In this document: piece after piece, positions 1-12,069 of the stretch
Layout of the letters: every line of letters begins with the position of its first letter
How positions within the stretch are numbered: the first letter of the stretch is position 1
NCBI GenBank assembly: GCA_900404475.1
Contig: OUQQ01000061.1
Span: 1-51,374, forward strand
From: Spongospora subterranea
Taxonomy: Eukaryota; Endomyxa; Phytomyxea; Plasmodiophorida; Plasmodiophoridae
DNA length: 51,374 nucleotides
Reading direction: 5' to 3'
Translations under genes and position numbers: made by a program
The notes under the pieces: model-generated
Databases searched by the model: none
Seen by the model: the letters and a program-made list of their open reading frames with translations, nothing else
What the model was told of the DNA's origin: nothing

Positions 1-547
1 TCTTTGCTTCGCCTGTATTAATACACACGTGATTATATCAGAGGATCTGTTCGTCCCATAACATGTCAACGTTGCCTTCACTCTGGATTCGACGTATTTC
101 ACGGTCATTGATGGCCTAGATAATCTTCTGTTCCCATATCCAAGATACAAAGTTGCAGATTATGTGCTGGCTGTAAGTGGAGGGGTTGCTATGGCAAGCA
201 TAAGGACAAAGGTGTACTACTTGTAATGGAATATCACGGATAATCAGAGGTCGGACATCTTCAATCCATTCGGTGCTCATAATGACTGCCGAAACTGGAA
301 GGAACGCTGGAATTGATCCAACGTTGAAGTGTGCGGTGAACATTGTCGATTTGGTGGTGCTTTCTGAGACCCTACACTATATCCTCATTGCATTCACCAG
401 CTTCCAACTTCCTCTGTGCGATTTATAAAACGACTTGGTTCTGCAACTGCGGACAACTCTCGACGAAAAACGCTAGCCTCGACGACGAAAGTAATCGACG
501 AGTGAATTGAAATACAACCATGCACAAAAAATAAATGCTGTCGCACG

Positions 548-977
548 ATGGCGGTTCTCGGATTCCCTAGGAAAGGGCCTCACCAAATTGTCCGAGTTGT
601 GAATCACTACGTGGATGAAGTTCGTGATCTGGTTATTAATAGTGTATCGACAGTTCACGTTTATCGGATGAGGTTTTTCGTCGATTCGTTGCTGGAGGTG
701 ACTGAAGAACTCGTGGCCCAGGTGGCTTTTGATGGCGAAGGTTACAATATGGACAAATTCTTAGAGGGTCGGTGGAACGAAAGTTCACTCTGTTATGAAG
801 TTTTTTCGTAGTGTGGCAAGGTTTGACACAGCGAACAATTCATGGGAACCCCTCGTGACATTACATAATCAAGCTCCTGTTTTTGTTGTCAGAGAGCTAA
901 AGAGATCAAAAGTCATGTTCTTTGCAAAGATGCTCAACTTCTACGCCACGAGTCGGGGGGAGGCAATATGGCGCTGA
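548..977 (+). mobile_element. Ty3/gypsy retrotransposon remnant: integrase C-terminus and chromodomain
   Basis: Two overlapping reading frames join into the C-terminal end of a Ty3/gypsy polyprotein. The first (from ATG 548) has the integrase tail pattern 'KGPHQIVRVVNHYVDEVRDL' followed by 'VHVYRMRFFVD' and 'VAFDGEGYNMDKFLEGRW'. The second, entered by a frame change near 800, gives the chromodomain core 'NNSWEPLVTLHNQAPVFV'. In the family this region sits at the end of pol and targets integration to chromatin. No integrase core, reverse transcriptase or LTR is visible on either side, and the frame break and lack of upstream continuity mark it as a dead fragment. The assignment rests on family pattern recognition, not on a search. 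Confidence 0.75.
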
Positions 978-3900
978 TTAGCGCTTAGCGCCATGTATTA
1001 TGATCATGGTGAGCCCGGGCGGAATTGTAATAAAAACATTGTCTATTGGCCTATCTGGTTTCCACAGCGGGTCCTCGCCCGCTGCTCTAGTAAACCGGTA
1101 GTTTCGCATACATACTTCTTGTGGCAGTTTCACGTCATGGTCTTGAATTCTTCATCAAGGGATAGAACCAGCAGGCGATGTAGCATGTCGCTCTTGATGA
1201 TGTCGCCCACCATGCTGGACTTGACCGTGTTCTCGGGCTTGATCGCCCTGCTGGAATCATCAAGGCATTGACGTGCACTTATGAGTATTTCTGAGCATTG
1301 CAGCCTGCGTGCCCCCAGCGTAATTTTCATTTTCCACAATTGCCAGTTTGAAGCGATTCAGCGTGCATGTGGTCAGGTTATTCCTGTAGTTCTCCATCTT
1401 TGGCGGGCTTGGCCCATTGTATTATGATGACTGAAGGGATGAGGAGTGCCTCAAGTATCGAGACAATATCGAAATGAAGGTTATTGAGACAAACACGGGC
1501 TTCATATACCGAGGAGATCACGTGGCAGATAGATCGGCACAATAGTAGTCTGCGCGGTCACCTGATCTATCACTGATTTAGGCTCTACATACCAACGTCT
1601 GCTCCAAGGATGAGCATCATTGCTTCATTGTTTTCAAAGTAAATGTCCCTCTAATATTCATATGTTTATCAACAGATCAAATAATTGGAGTTCTTTCAAA
1701 GTGAAACCGTTTGTTCGGCTTACAGCATTAGGAGAGGCCTGGAATCATAACAGTCTTTTGCAAGTGCTCGTCAGTCTGGAAGGTGAGTCCATCACCTACT
1801 TCATTGACAAAATGGACATGCACCGTTCTGCTGAGTCTGAAAGTTGGCAACATCTTTGTTTTTGGTTCCTATGGAGTGCATGTGGCATTCGCCAGGAGGT
1901 AAACTCCAAATGTTGACACATCTTTCTTCTCATGGGGAATCCGCCGGGACGCAGAGGCCACGGCGGATGTCGTTAACGCCCGATTCCAACTGCAGTAATT
2001 TTATGGAACAGCAACACACTTTGAGGCGCATCCGTCCGTAAACATTCGCCCTGACGGGTTATGGGAGCAGTGGATCCGGGTTTTGCCGAATTAGCGACCA
2101 CATGTGCCAGGACAGAAATTTCGTTTTACAAAACATCAAGGTGACTTGAATCAAGCCTGAACCTTCAATCCCTTGATAACGTGTGAAGATCAGAATAAAG
2201 GAAGGAAATTTCCGATTTCCGCATGATTTTCGGCCCCAAAATTCGATTTTCAGAGTCTGAAAACCCGCCGCGATCTTGGCAAATGAGGTGTCAAACGTGA
2301 AAGTCAGAAAAAGCAGTCGCTCGATTTTGTCCCGGAAAGTAGGCGCCCTAATTTCGGCGACAACTTTTCGATTATCTGTAGATTTGCTGTTTTGACAACA
2401 ATATGCCCCGAGTATGAGAGCGAGCTCAGCTGTTATCAGACATCGACAGTTTGCTGCGACTATCAGCGATGCAGCCACAGGTATCGGGATTCTAATCCGA
2501 AACGCGTCGCGAAAAGCAAGCAGCATCTGTTCCTGGAACACGATGAAATCAATTTGAGGCTTTCACGAGGTCGCGCCGTTTCAGAGCCCGGGAACGGAAT
2601 TTTCAAAGGTTTTCTACGATGTTCTGTGGCAATAGTTCATCTGACATGGAGGTTGCATGCGACTGGATTATCGCGGGCTGTGTTCGGCATAAGATGACCA
2701 ATCAACGATGTCGGACTGCTGATGATGATCCCCATTTTCCGATAAACCCAATGTAGAAGCAGTGTGCTGTTCTCATGTTCGAAACCTTGCGCCCCGTTGC
2801 TCAATGGCGCAAAGAATTCCAACAAAAAGTAATACACTTCTAGTGATAACACGCAAAATGGATTATGGAAAGGCCAATTCAGCTGTGATGTTAACACTTG
2901 GCAGGACTGCAATTAACGAGGCAATCATATTATGTTTTTTTGCAACCTTGGCGGCAAGTTGGGACGAATGTTGAAACTTTTGTTGTTCTAATTCCAGTTT
3001 GCGCTCTTCCAATAGAGCCAAACGGTCCGTTTCGCTATCTTGAACCAAGGGCAAGGCGCTCTTAAATGACAATGTCCCGTTCTAGCTTTTCGCAATCAAC
3101 TCTTAGTTGATCCTGATAACACCCACTTGAAAGCAAAAGAAAACGATCTCCAAGAACTCGGGCTTGGCAGTCTGACTTCGAGAAGTGTTCTTCGTTTTGG
3201 GGCCACAATAATGCAATGAACGGGGTGATGTCGCGATTTTCACCTAAAAAATCACATCCGGAGAAGAGTTTAGATAAGAATCGATTTCAGGCCACTCCAG
3301 CACTGTGGACCTTCATAGATGAGACTTTTGTAGTGGAGGCGTTGGCGATCGATAAGTTTCCCTTTGCTACTGTAGCTTTCGAATATCCTTCACCAATCTC
3401 GTACGTGGAACAGGTCCTGTAGTTTTATTCAGACAATGACACTGGTGAGGAAGTGGTCGGACAGGCAGGTGCAGATAATGGACTTGGCAGTCCCTATCAC
3501 CTTTTTGCTCTTCCCTGCCTATGGGGGCCTCAAACGGTCGTTCGATGTAGGTTTAATTGACGGATTCATCGTGACCTTCTGTTGCCAGAGTAGTGTAGAT
3601 AGTAGATCATAGGGGGTCATCTTGCGATCTAGGTTTGAGGATTGTCGGGCAAGTACCGACCGGGTATATAGTCAACGCCACGTCCAATCTAACTTAACAA
3701 TCATATGATGACTTGTTTTTATTGTTTTATATCAGCTAATGAATGATATCGCATATACATTTATCGGCAGGTGCGTCTAGAGGAGTGCATAATTTGAAGG
3801 GGGAATATGGCGATATTCTGATCGTGTTCAATATGCTGTAATGCGTGTCGAAGAAGTTTGATGGGATGATCGCATTTGGACGGTCCATCAGCACATGGAC

Positions 3901-4054
3901 CTGGCCAGATCCCAATATATATCAGCGAGACATAGCGTTATATGTTGGATATCAACTGACGGTGGTTGTTGCCTGAACCTTATTCGATTTGAGATCCCTG
4001 ACTACAAACCGCCATTCCCCATATGTTAGGAATGTCCACGCTGCAGATATCGTA
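978..4054. other. Long stretch without a recognisable gene
   Basis: Only short open frames occur. The longest (minus strand, 2059-2541) has no convincing start and its composition looks non-coding. A minus-strand frame at about 2863-3072 encodes a charged, coiled-coil-like segment (rich in E, K, Q and L, with 'LALLEERKLELEQQKF') and might be an exon or transposon tail, but I cannot connect it to anything. No tRNA, rRNA or tandem repeat was seen. Given the gypsy remnant just upstream, decayed repetitive DNA is the simplest reading. Confidence 0.4.
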
Positions 4055-6840
4055 CTACGAGAGGATGTCCACTAGACCGAACAATATCATGATCAGTACA
4101 GTCAACAGACACAGCCCAATAAAGGGGAACACTACTCCAGATTCTACAACTGTTGATTGTGAGAAAGGGATAGCTCCATCCTTATCGATAAACTCGAACA
4201 GGATCTCTCGTTTCGTTTTACCGCAGGTCGTCGCATTCCATCCCAACGATATATCTTCAAAACACACTATTAGATTGCGTTGATGAAAATGATGGAACGA
4301 GGGCGATTATGGACATATGGATTCAGGCATTCCAATCATGATATTTTGGCGCGATCCTGATTGTGTTGATGCGTCATCGATCTGCAATATTGTCACACAT
4401 TGGTCGGCAGGATCACCATCCCCTGACGCCGTCCTATACATCATCTCAGATGCGCCATTTGAGGGGGAAATATGGGTCAGGGCACCACCATGGCGTTATT
4501 GTCTGAATCTCAAACATGAACCTCTCTGGGTTGATCGCATCGCCCTCAATCGGTTGCGTATCGACCGTCACTTGAAACACGGAATGTTGTTCGCCTCGGT
4601 CAATGTCGGACACGGCTTTAACTTGCGACGATGATCGTATCTGTCGAACCGATATGACCCTGGCCAGCGCCAACTGATTGCACCCCTGATCCCTCCATGG
4701 CAGTGTCTCCATATTCAGTCGTGTGATCATCTCATCCCCTGTTCACCATCATCATCAGCCGACCGATCCGACCCCGCTCTTCCCTTCCAACCGATGATTC
4801 TCCATATCGTCTGATTGCTGTGCTCTTCCGTGTATATCGAGCAGCTGCACCGCACCGATGGGATCTCCTGCTCTTTACACGACCGGTCGGGCACCGATTG
4901 GAATAGCGATATACCGTCGGACAAGGCCGAGATCTGGTCCATATCTGGCCGGTACCCATCCTCATTGAACAACATCATATCGACCTGTTGTTGTAGTCCC
5001 CTCAATACAGATATTGCCAATAAACCTGTTCGATTACCAGAGTCGCATGAAGATCAAGTCCTGTGATCAATTTATGAGTGTTCTTTGATAGATCTCGTGC
5101 CCTATCTTGGTCAGGTGTCCATATAAATAAAGCGGGTAAGTTGTACTCGATTGTCAATGTGATCGTTTCCGATAATTTCCCATATCCTACGGTTGTGCTA
5201 GGTAAGCAACACACGTTCCCCAGATACCCAATAGCGATCGACCTATTCCATGATCGCCCATCAGAATCACGGTTGTGTCTGACGTTATTGACGATAAGAA
5301 CTCCTCGAGACCTTCATCAATTTGGGCAACTCTCCGGTATGTCCTTTCATGAGCCTCGTTGGTTTTCAGTACCGAAATCGTCGATTTAGATAAGGCCTAA
5401 CAGCGATGAGAATCGTGAGTATTCCTGGAACTAGACCCGATACGCGTCCTGAATGACCTTGTAGGTCTGTAGGAACTGTGATAGATACGATAACAGATAG
5501 GTATGCATATGTTGACCAGCGTAGCAGATCTTGTTGATCGTCGACTCGCTGAAGAAATCCCTGACCTTCATCTGCTTCATGATCATGCACATCACGTTCC
5601 CCAATGTGTGATCGGCCAGTTCGGTGAATCTGAACACCCAATAACGGTTCAGATCAACAGGTTCCCCAATATCCTATTTCATTTTTCAGATTACGTCTTC
5701 ATGAACGACTGCGCCTCGATCAGGGTCAGTGGTTCTTTCACTTTCCGCCTCACAATCCTTGCCATTGACCCGGTGTTCTTCACACACCCTTCTTCTATGA
5801 ATCTGCCCAATTGCTTCCGTCAATTGATAGCGCCATGTCAGGTCAACGGGTCAGTTACGCTGTCGCATATCCCTTCATTGAATATCGGTCCAATATCGAC
5901 AGATATGAGACGTTCTCTGTGGCTGAATAGTCCTTTGACGACATGCCGAACATCACCGGGGTGAAATTCAGTTTGGTGCCTTTCCCAACAGCATTAAATC
6001 TGCAACAAATTCAGGGTGTGCCTGCAACATGTTAAAATGGCGTTGACCTTGTAAAATCGATTAATTCGTGGGTAGAACTGGCCATCATTGTCGATAGGGA
6101 TCGAGGTAATGTTCGTATTGCGTGTTCTCGTGTTAGGGAATCGATCAGAAGTAAAACGATGTGTTTTGGGTTCGGTCGCGAAGGCGCTGTTGATGTTGGG
6201 CTGACACGAACATGGTAATCCCGGGTATGATCAGATGGACATCGCACGAATATGGACTGATCTTCGGGCGATAATCGTACAGGTGATGTCTGGGAACAGA
6301 TTGAGCAGGTTCGGAGGGTGATTGAGGTGGTTTTAAAGCCGTACGAGCGGTTTGGATATTGAGATATTGATGGAATTAGCGGTATTGTATATGAGATGGC
6401 CAGATGTGCAATGGCCCAACACAGGATGGAGATAATCCCCAACGACATAACTTGATCGTGCTCTGGCGCTGATATTACACCCCTCTAATGGATATTGGTC
6501 GGGACTCAGCCAATCCTTATAGAACCGATCGTCGATATTATCTGGTATATGGATAGGACATGGACCATCTCGCAATTCCACCGTATTCTAAACAAACCCA
6601 TCGTTGGTCGACTGTTCCCGTTCCAGTGTGTCAACTCCTTACCCATATGGATTCCGGCAATGGATGGTATCTGGCAGAATGAGGCTGATCGAGGATAAGG
6701 GACTTGGAGAGAGGTTCCCGTTGGAGGGCGATGAACTGCAGGGACAGATGAGAGAATATGATGATGAATGTGCCGATGAATATAAACGGTAGTCCATAAT
6801 GAACACCAGTACGATAGAGGTTCGATCGCGGCCCGGCCAT
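4055..6840 (-). CDS. Membrane-anchored DUF229 (alkaline-phosphatase-superfamily) protein
   Basis: This is a multi-exon gene. It starts at ATG 6840 with a short cytosolic stretch and a signal anchor ('LPFIFIGTFIIIFSHLSLQF'). DUF229 landmarks then follow in order: a Cys-rich entry ('VLGHCTSGHLIYN'), 'FVRCPSDHTRDYHVRV', the active-site block 'HIVLLLIDSLTREH', 'TNEAHERTYRRVAQIDEGL', the metal-binding 'VILMGDHG' (the frame continues across an intron to GYGKLSET), 'NTHKLITGLDLHATL', and 'ISLFQSVPDRSCKEQEIP'. The tail, after 52-nt and 48-nt introns that keep phase, ends in a second hydrophobic helix and a stop at 4055. The family is sulfatase/phosphodiesterase-like, lumenal or extracellular, and of mostly unknown substrate. 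The DHG and IDS motifs are intact, so it is probably functional. Internal exon limits in the 5.4-6.3 kb part are approximate. Confidence 0.7.
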
Positions 6841-7153
6841 AGAAATTCAGGAAGATCGGCGACGGCCTGGGGGAATGGTATTGGGGATATAAGTGATAGA
6901 CGATAGATTGTGGCCAAAACGAGAGACAGAAACGACCAATGCCCGCGATAATCTGGACAGATAATACGATTGTCTGACGATCATTAATCGGTCAACTGTA
7001 CTCTCGTGATCTGAACTGTTGCACAACCTCCATGAACCAACTTCAACGGCCACACAAGGACGATATCAGCGATCGGTTGGGACAGAGAGTGAGAACAACC
7101 CGAAATAGATATTGTGTATTACAATGGCGATACCCAAGTGACAGGTGATGGCG

Positions 7154-8830
<1,677 letters not shown>

Positions 8831-8989
8831 GATTGATTGGATGGTCGTGATATGCCGGTAATAACCGTATGGGGATATCGAATGGGAATGGCCAGTAGAT
8901 TATCCCCTGTCCAACCTGTATTGATTGTTCTGGGAGACGACAGCGGTAGTCCACCCTGATCTCACAGGATCTCACACAGGTTGTGATAC

Positions 8990-9200
8990 CCCAGTGAGTG
9001 TAGCTGTGTAGGTACATAGGTAGTGTTGGTTGGGCCAGTACCACACCCAGCAAACACTCTACAGTACATCAGTCTGTACACTACACCAGTGTGGGTGTAG
9101 ACACTGGTAGTCCGCGCCATGTCCCGTGACTCCCGTCACAGTTACTGTTACTGGCACGGGAGCTAACTGTAACCCCTGTCGGTCAGTGTCACGACCATCC
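8990..9200. promoter_or_regulatory. Structure-rich upstream region of VPS4
   Basis: This stretch 5' of VPS4 is full of short inverted and direct words built from GTGTAG/CTACAC, CACTGG/CCAGTG and CAGTTACTGTTACTG. CACCC at about 9045 can pair with GGGTG at about 9098 around a TGTAC/GTACA core. A second set (cccgtcacagttactg / taactgtaacccc) follows around 9130-9175. It lies about 160-370 nt upstream of the VPS4 start codon, so a promoter role is possible, but this is inferred from position only. Confidence 0.3.
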
Positions 9201-9329
9201 AAGAAGGTGCCAACGAGTGTTGGGTGTTGTGGCAATTGCCAATGATCATCATCAGATGAACCCCTCTTTTAACCAGTCATGAGGATAGCGTCTGGCGAGG
9301 CAACTCGCCTATCAAATGTGCACACTCAA

Positions 9330-9683
9330 TTACGATATACTCCATAGACATTGGCCATCCAATGATGCATTGCCATATCTACGAATGTATCGGTTGCTGT
9401 ACAGAGAACGCCGCCGATGGTTTTTCATTAAAGATATGAGATAGTGACAAAGCCGCGATATTAACTCGATCGGTGAACCATTTGTTGTTGAACAATCAAC
9501 CCATTTCGGTTCCGAAGCATTAATCTGCTGTGTGTTTATGAGGTGAGTTATTGCAGCACCTTTAAGCTGCCGAGTCGGCGTTTTACTAAAAACGTCGTCG
9601 TTAAGTCGAAGGACAATAAGATTCCACAAATTCTGCATCATTATCCCGAATACAATGCTAAACGAAACAAATATCATCGTCAT
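9330..9683 (-). CDS. Hypothetical protein with N-terminal hydrophobic segment
   Basis: This is an uninterrupted 117-codon frame from a genuine ATG at 9683. The first ~22 residues ('MTMIFVSFSIVFGIMMQNLW') are hydrophobic, as in a signal anchor. The rest is unremarkable, with a basic run near residue 90 ('KNHRRRSLY'). I recognise no family. It lies upstream of VPS4 in the same orientation, in sequence that is otherwise decaying, so it may equally be a chance frame or an exon of a larger gene. Confidence 0.25.
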   Translation of the reverse strand: MTMIFVSFSIVFGIMMQNLWNLIVLRLNDDVFSKTPTRQLKGAAITHLINTQQINASEPKWVDCSTTNGSPIELISRLCHYLISLMKNHRRRSLYSNRYIRRYGNASLDGQCLWSIS

Positions 9684-9957
9684 TGCGCAAGTACATTACA
9701 TCCCTACAGATGAATGAATACATTTATTCTATGAATCCAATGCCCTTCGATGTGTCCACAATGGTAGACATGGTTGACGAACTGGATTGCCCTAGCATTT
9801 GAACTGTATAACCTCGCCTATCATTAGGCCATTTTCTTCGGTACGAGCACCGTTTTTCGCAATCTCGATCAAGTTGCAGAATATGTGCAAACTTGTTCTG
9901 AAAGTTGTCCCTTGACCTGTAGCGATAGGTAAGTGACCGACTCGGCAGCTGGTCGCG

Positions 9958-10590
9958 TTATTCAATGGCACAAGCCACAGCATGTTCAACGGCTCCATCG
10001 GAGTTGGATCTGATAACATGCTTTAAAGGACGCGATCCCCGTTTCCCACCAGCGCCCCTTCGAACTTTCATGCAATCCAACGACTTCTCTTTCACAGCAA
10101 TACTTTGTGCTGGGCTGGGAGTCGGGATCAGCCTTATAATGCCCAGCGAGTTCTTTGAGGATTTCTTCTGAGGCAGACTGATATGCATCATCTCTGTTTG
10201 TCGTGGAATATCCACCTCATCATTCTGTTCATCGCCCCCTCTGGAACCGTTCGGTGTTTGAATACATGAGGCGTATTGGCCGCGATCGTGAAGGAATTGA
10301 TTGCGATAGACAACGTAATCCCCTTGTCTGTATCGATCATGCAATACCATCACCAAATCATGTTCACAGGACTGTTCTCGTTTAGGTAATCTTTGGCAGG
10401 ATTTAAAAGTGTTCTTTACGTCGATTGATATTTGGGTTTGCTGTCGTTGCCAGTGCGTTGAGGGCCCAATGGGACAACATTGATTGTGCTCATAAGGCAT
10501 TATAGGTTTCTCACCGTCCATTGACAACACAATTATCACCAACTGCTGACAACCGTTTATAGCCGTTTCCGGTATCCATTGCAATCGCAT
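9958..10590 (-). CDS. Hypothetical protein, about 210 aa
   Basis: A continuous frame runs from the first ATG (10590) to a stop at 9958. The opening continues 24 nt further upstream but only to a TTG. The product is polar, with a basic C-terminal third ('MKVRRGAGGKRGSRPLKHVI') and no transmembrane segment or known motif that I can see. An open frame of this length stands out against a background of frames under 100 codons, but composition alone does not prove coding. It sits immediately downstream (in its own orientation) of the two decayed VPS4 MIT copies. I found no similarity between it and the VPS4 linker or AAA domain. Confidence 0.3.
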   Translation of the reverse strand: MRLQWIPETAINGCQQLVIIVLSMDGEKPIMPYEHNQCCPIGPSTHWQRQQTQISIDVKNTFKSCQRLPKREQSCEHDLVMVLHDRYRQGDYVVYRNQFLHDRGQYASCIQTPNGSRGGDEQNDEVDIPRQTEMMHISLPQKKSSKNSLGIIRLIPTPSPAQSIAVKEKSLDCMKVRRGAGGKRGSRPLKHVIRSNSDGAVEHAVACAIE

Positions 10591-10683
10591 CGATTCAACA
10601 AATATGCTGCTCAATACTGTAATGGCTCAAATACCGGCTTTGAATCGTCTTGAAAACCAGATACCAAACCTGTTTTTAGGTTT

Positions 10684-11060
10684 TGGCACTGCCATCAAAC
10701 ACTGCTTGTTAATTTCCTCAGCGCACTACGTAAATTTGCCAAAATTTGTCTCAACAACTGATTTGATGTTCTCGCGTACTCGTATTTCATAGTTCATCGG
10801 CAGTGTCAGATATTGCAGCCCCCCGGGTTATAACTATTGAATTCTCCAATGCAGTTCCCATCCTGATCCATGCAACACTCCTTCGTCTTGGCCAATCAGA
10901 CCACTCGACGGCTGATGTCTTCTGCATCTTTTGCGTCAAGTGCCATCCCCGTCTTCAGATATAACATCCCCCTGTGATGGTGACTACGAGCTCCTTCAAG
11001 GTCATTGCTCTTTCTAATGCAACTGCCGCCTTGACATCATTGAATCCCATCTCTTCCTGT
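10684..11060 (-). pseudogene. Two degenerate tandem copies of the VPS4 MIT-domain exon
   Basis: The sequence aligns by eye with the 5' exon of VPS4 (8600-8800). Copy A (about 10684-10840) shares the word ttaatttcctcagcgc exactly, and then matches on through tattgcagccccc versus tattccaacccc. Copy B (about 10890-11060) shares a catcccc...agatat pattern and gagctcctt, and then gatgcaactgccgtcttga in VPS4 versus aatgcaactgccgccttga here. On the minus strand copy B still reads 'VKAAVALERAMTLKEL', matching the VPS4 'IKTAVASENGNDLQGAL'. Both copies have frameshifts and stops and lack the AAA domain, so they are relics of duplication. Confidence 0.75.
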
Positions 11061-11626
11061 AATCACGCCATTGATAAGTCACCTGCCAAACCTTTCAAAC
11101 GTAATTGCATCTACAAATTACAATTCCGACAACGTTGTCGGCAGCTATTAATGATCCCAATATGGCCAATATTGACGATAGGCGGCTAATAAAGAGATGG
11201 AGTTTATTCGGTCACCGCCCCCATATTTTCTCATGCGGTTGCCACCGGGGAAGAAACCAGATTATTGACTGCAAATGGGTATTTACTGTTAAGGCGTATT
11301 CGTGTGTGTACTGTACATTAATAAAATAAAAGTACAGTTTTGGTGGTCAAAGGATTTTCTCAACGACCAGGAAGAGACTTCAATGATATCTATCATGAAC
11401 GGCACCTTCATCATATCTAATATACTCTACTGTCCGATGCTCAGTTCGGACAACGTCGTATTTAGGTTAAATTGACATCGTTGAGACTGATTGGTGACAA
11501 CTGTGAACCAGAAACCACAAGCACTTCAAGCATGTCTACAATCGTCTATGGCCAGAAACAATCTCTGACGGGATGGGGCCGATTATCTTGATGATGTCAA
11601 CGCACAACGTGGGGTGAAGGTGATGG
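11061..11626. other. No recognisable gene
   Basis: Only short frames occur, on both strands. There is an AT-rich patch around 11320-11345. Nothing here matches a family I know. It lies between the VPS4 relics and the large foldback and is probably decayed sequence. Confidence 0.35.
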
Positions 11627-12069
11627 GGCACGAGAATCATGTGTCAACGGTAATCGATCTCGCGATGACTAGCAGAACAACGACTGTGCCCATCACTGAG
11701 AGATACCTCTGAACAAGCGCGACGACTTGGCGAGGAAACAGTTGTGTGATAGTACTTTAATCGCATTCCTCGCTAAAATGGTCCAGAACAAAGGATAATG
11801 CACATGATTTTGAATATGAAGCTCATGCTTTTCAATGAGTTATCCTTCGTTTTTGGACCACATATGGGATATTCAGGTTTGTTTGGCGAGAAATGCGACT
11901 CAAGTACTATCACGCGATAGTTCACGATATCAAAGCGGCGGTCAAGTATTTAAATGCTGTTCCTCGCCAAGTCGTCAGCGGTTGTTCAGAGGTGACTCTC
12001 AGTAATGGGCACAGTTGATCTGCTGGTCATCGCCAGGTCAATGATCAGTGACACAGAATCCTCGTGGCC
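11627..12069. repeat. Large imperfect palindrome (foldback) carrying two inverted coding fragments
   Basis: The left arm begins ggcacgag (11627) and the right arm ends ctcgtggcc (12069). Inner landmarks pair as well: cgatgac(t/c)agcaga, actgtgcccat(c/t)actgagag, gacgacttggcgagga, gtgatagtactt, and a tggtcca/tggacca pair at 11779 and 11854. The arms are about 200 nt with several indels, and the right arm has about 50 extra nt. Read outside-in, each arm encodes the same C-terminal peptide and stop: 'IDLAMTSRTTTVPITERYL' on plus and 'IDLAMTSRSTVPITESHL' on minus. This is therefore an inverted duplication of the 3' end of a former gene. I do not recognise the protein. Confidence 0.85.

Noticed and set aside
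2059..2541. 160-codon minus frame
   Set aside because: The opening begins at GTG, there is no recognisable domain, and the surroundings are decayed. Not enough to call a gene.
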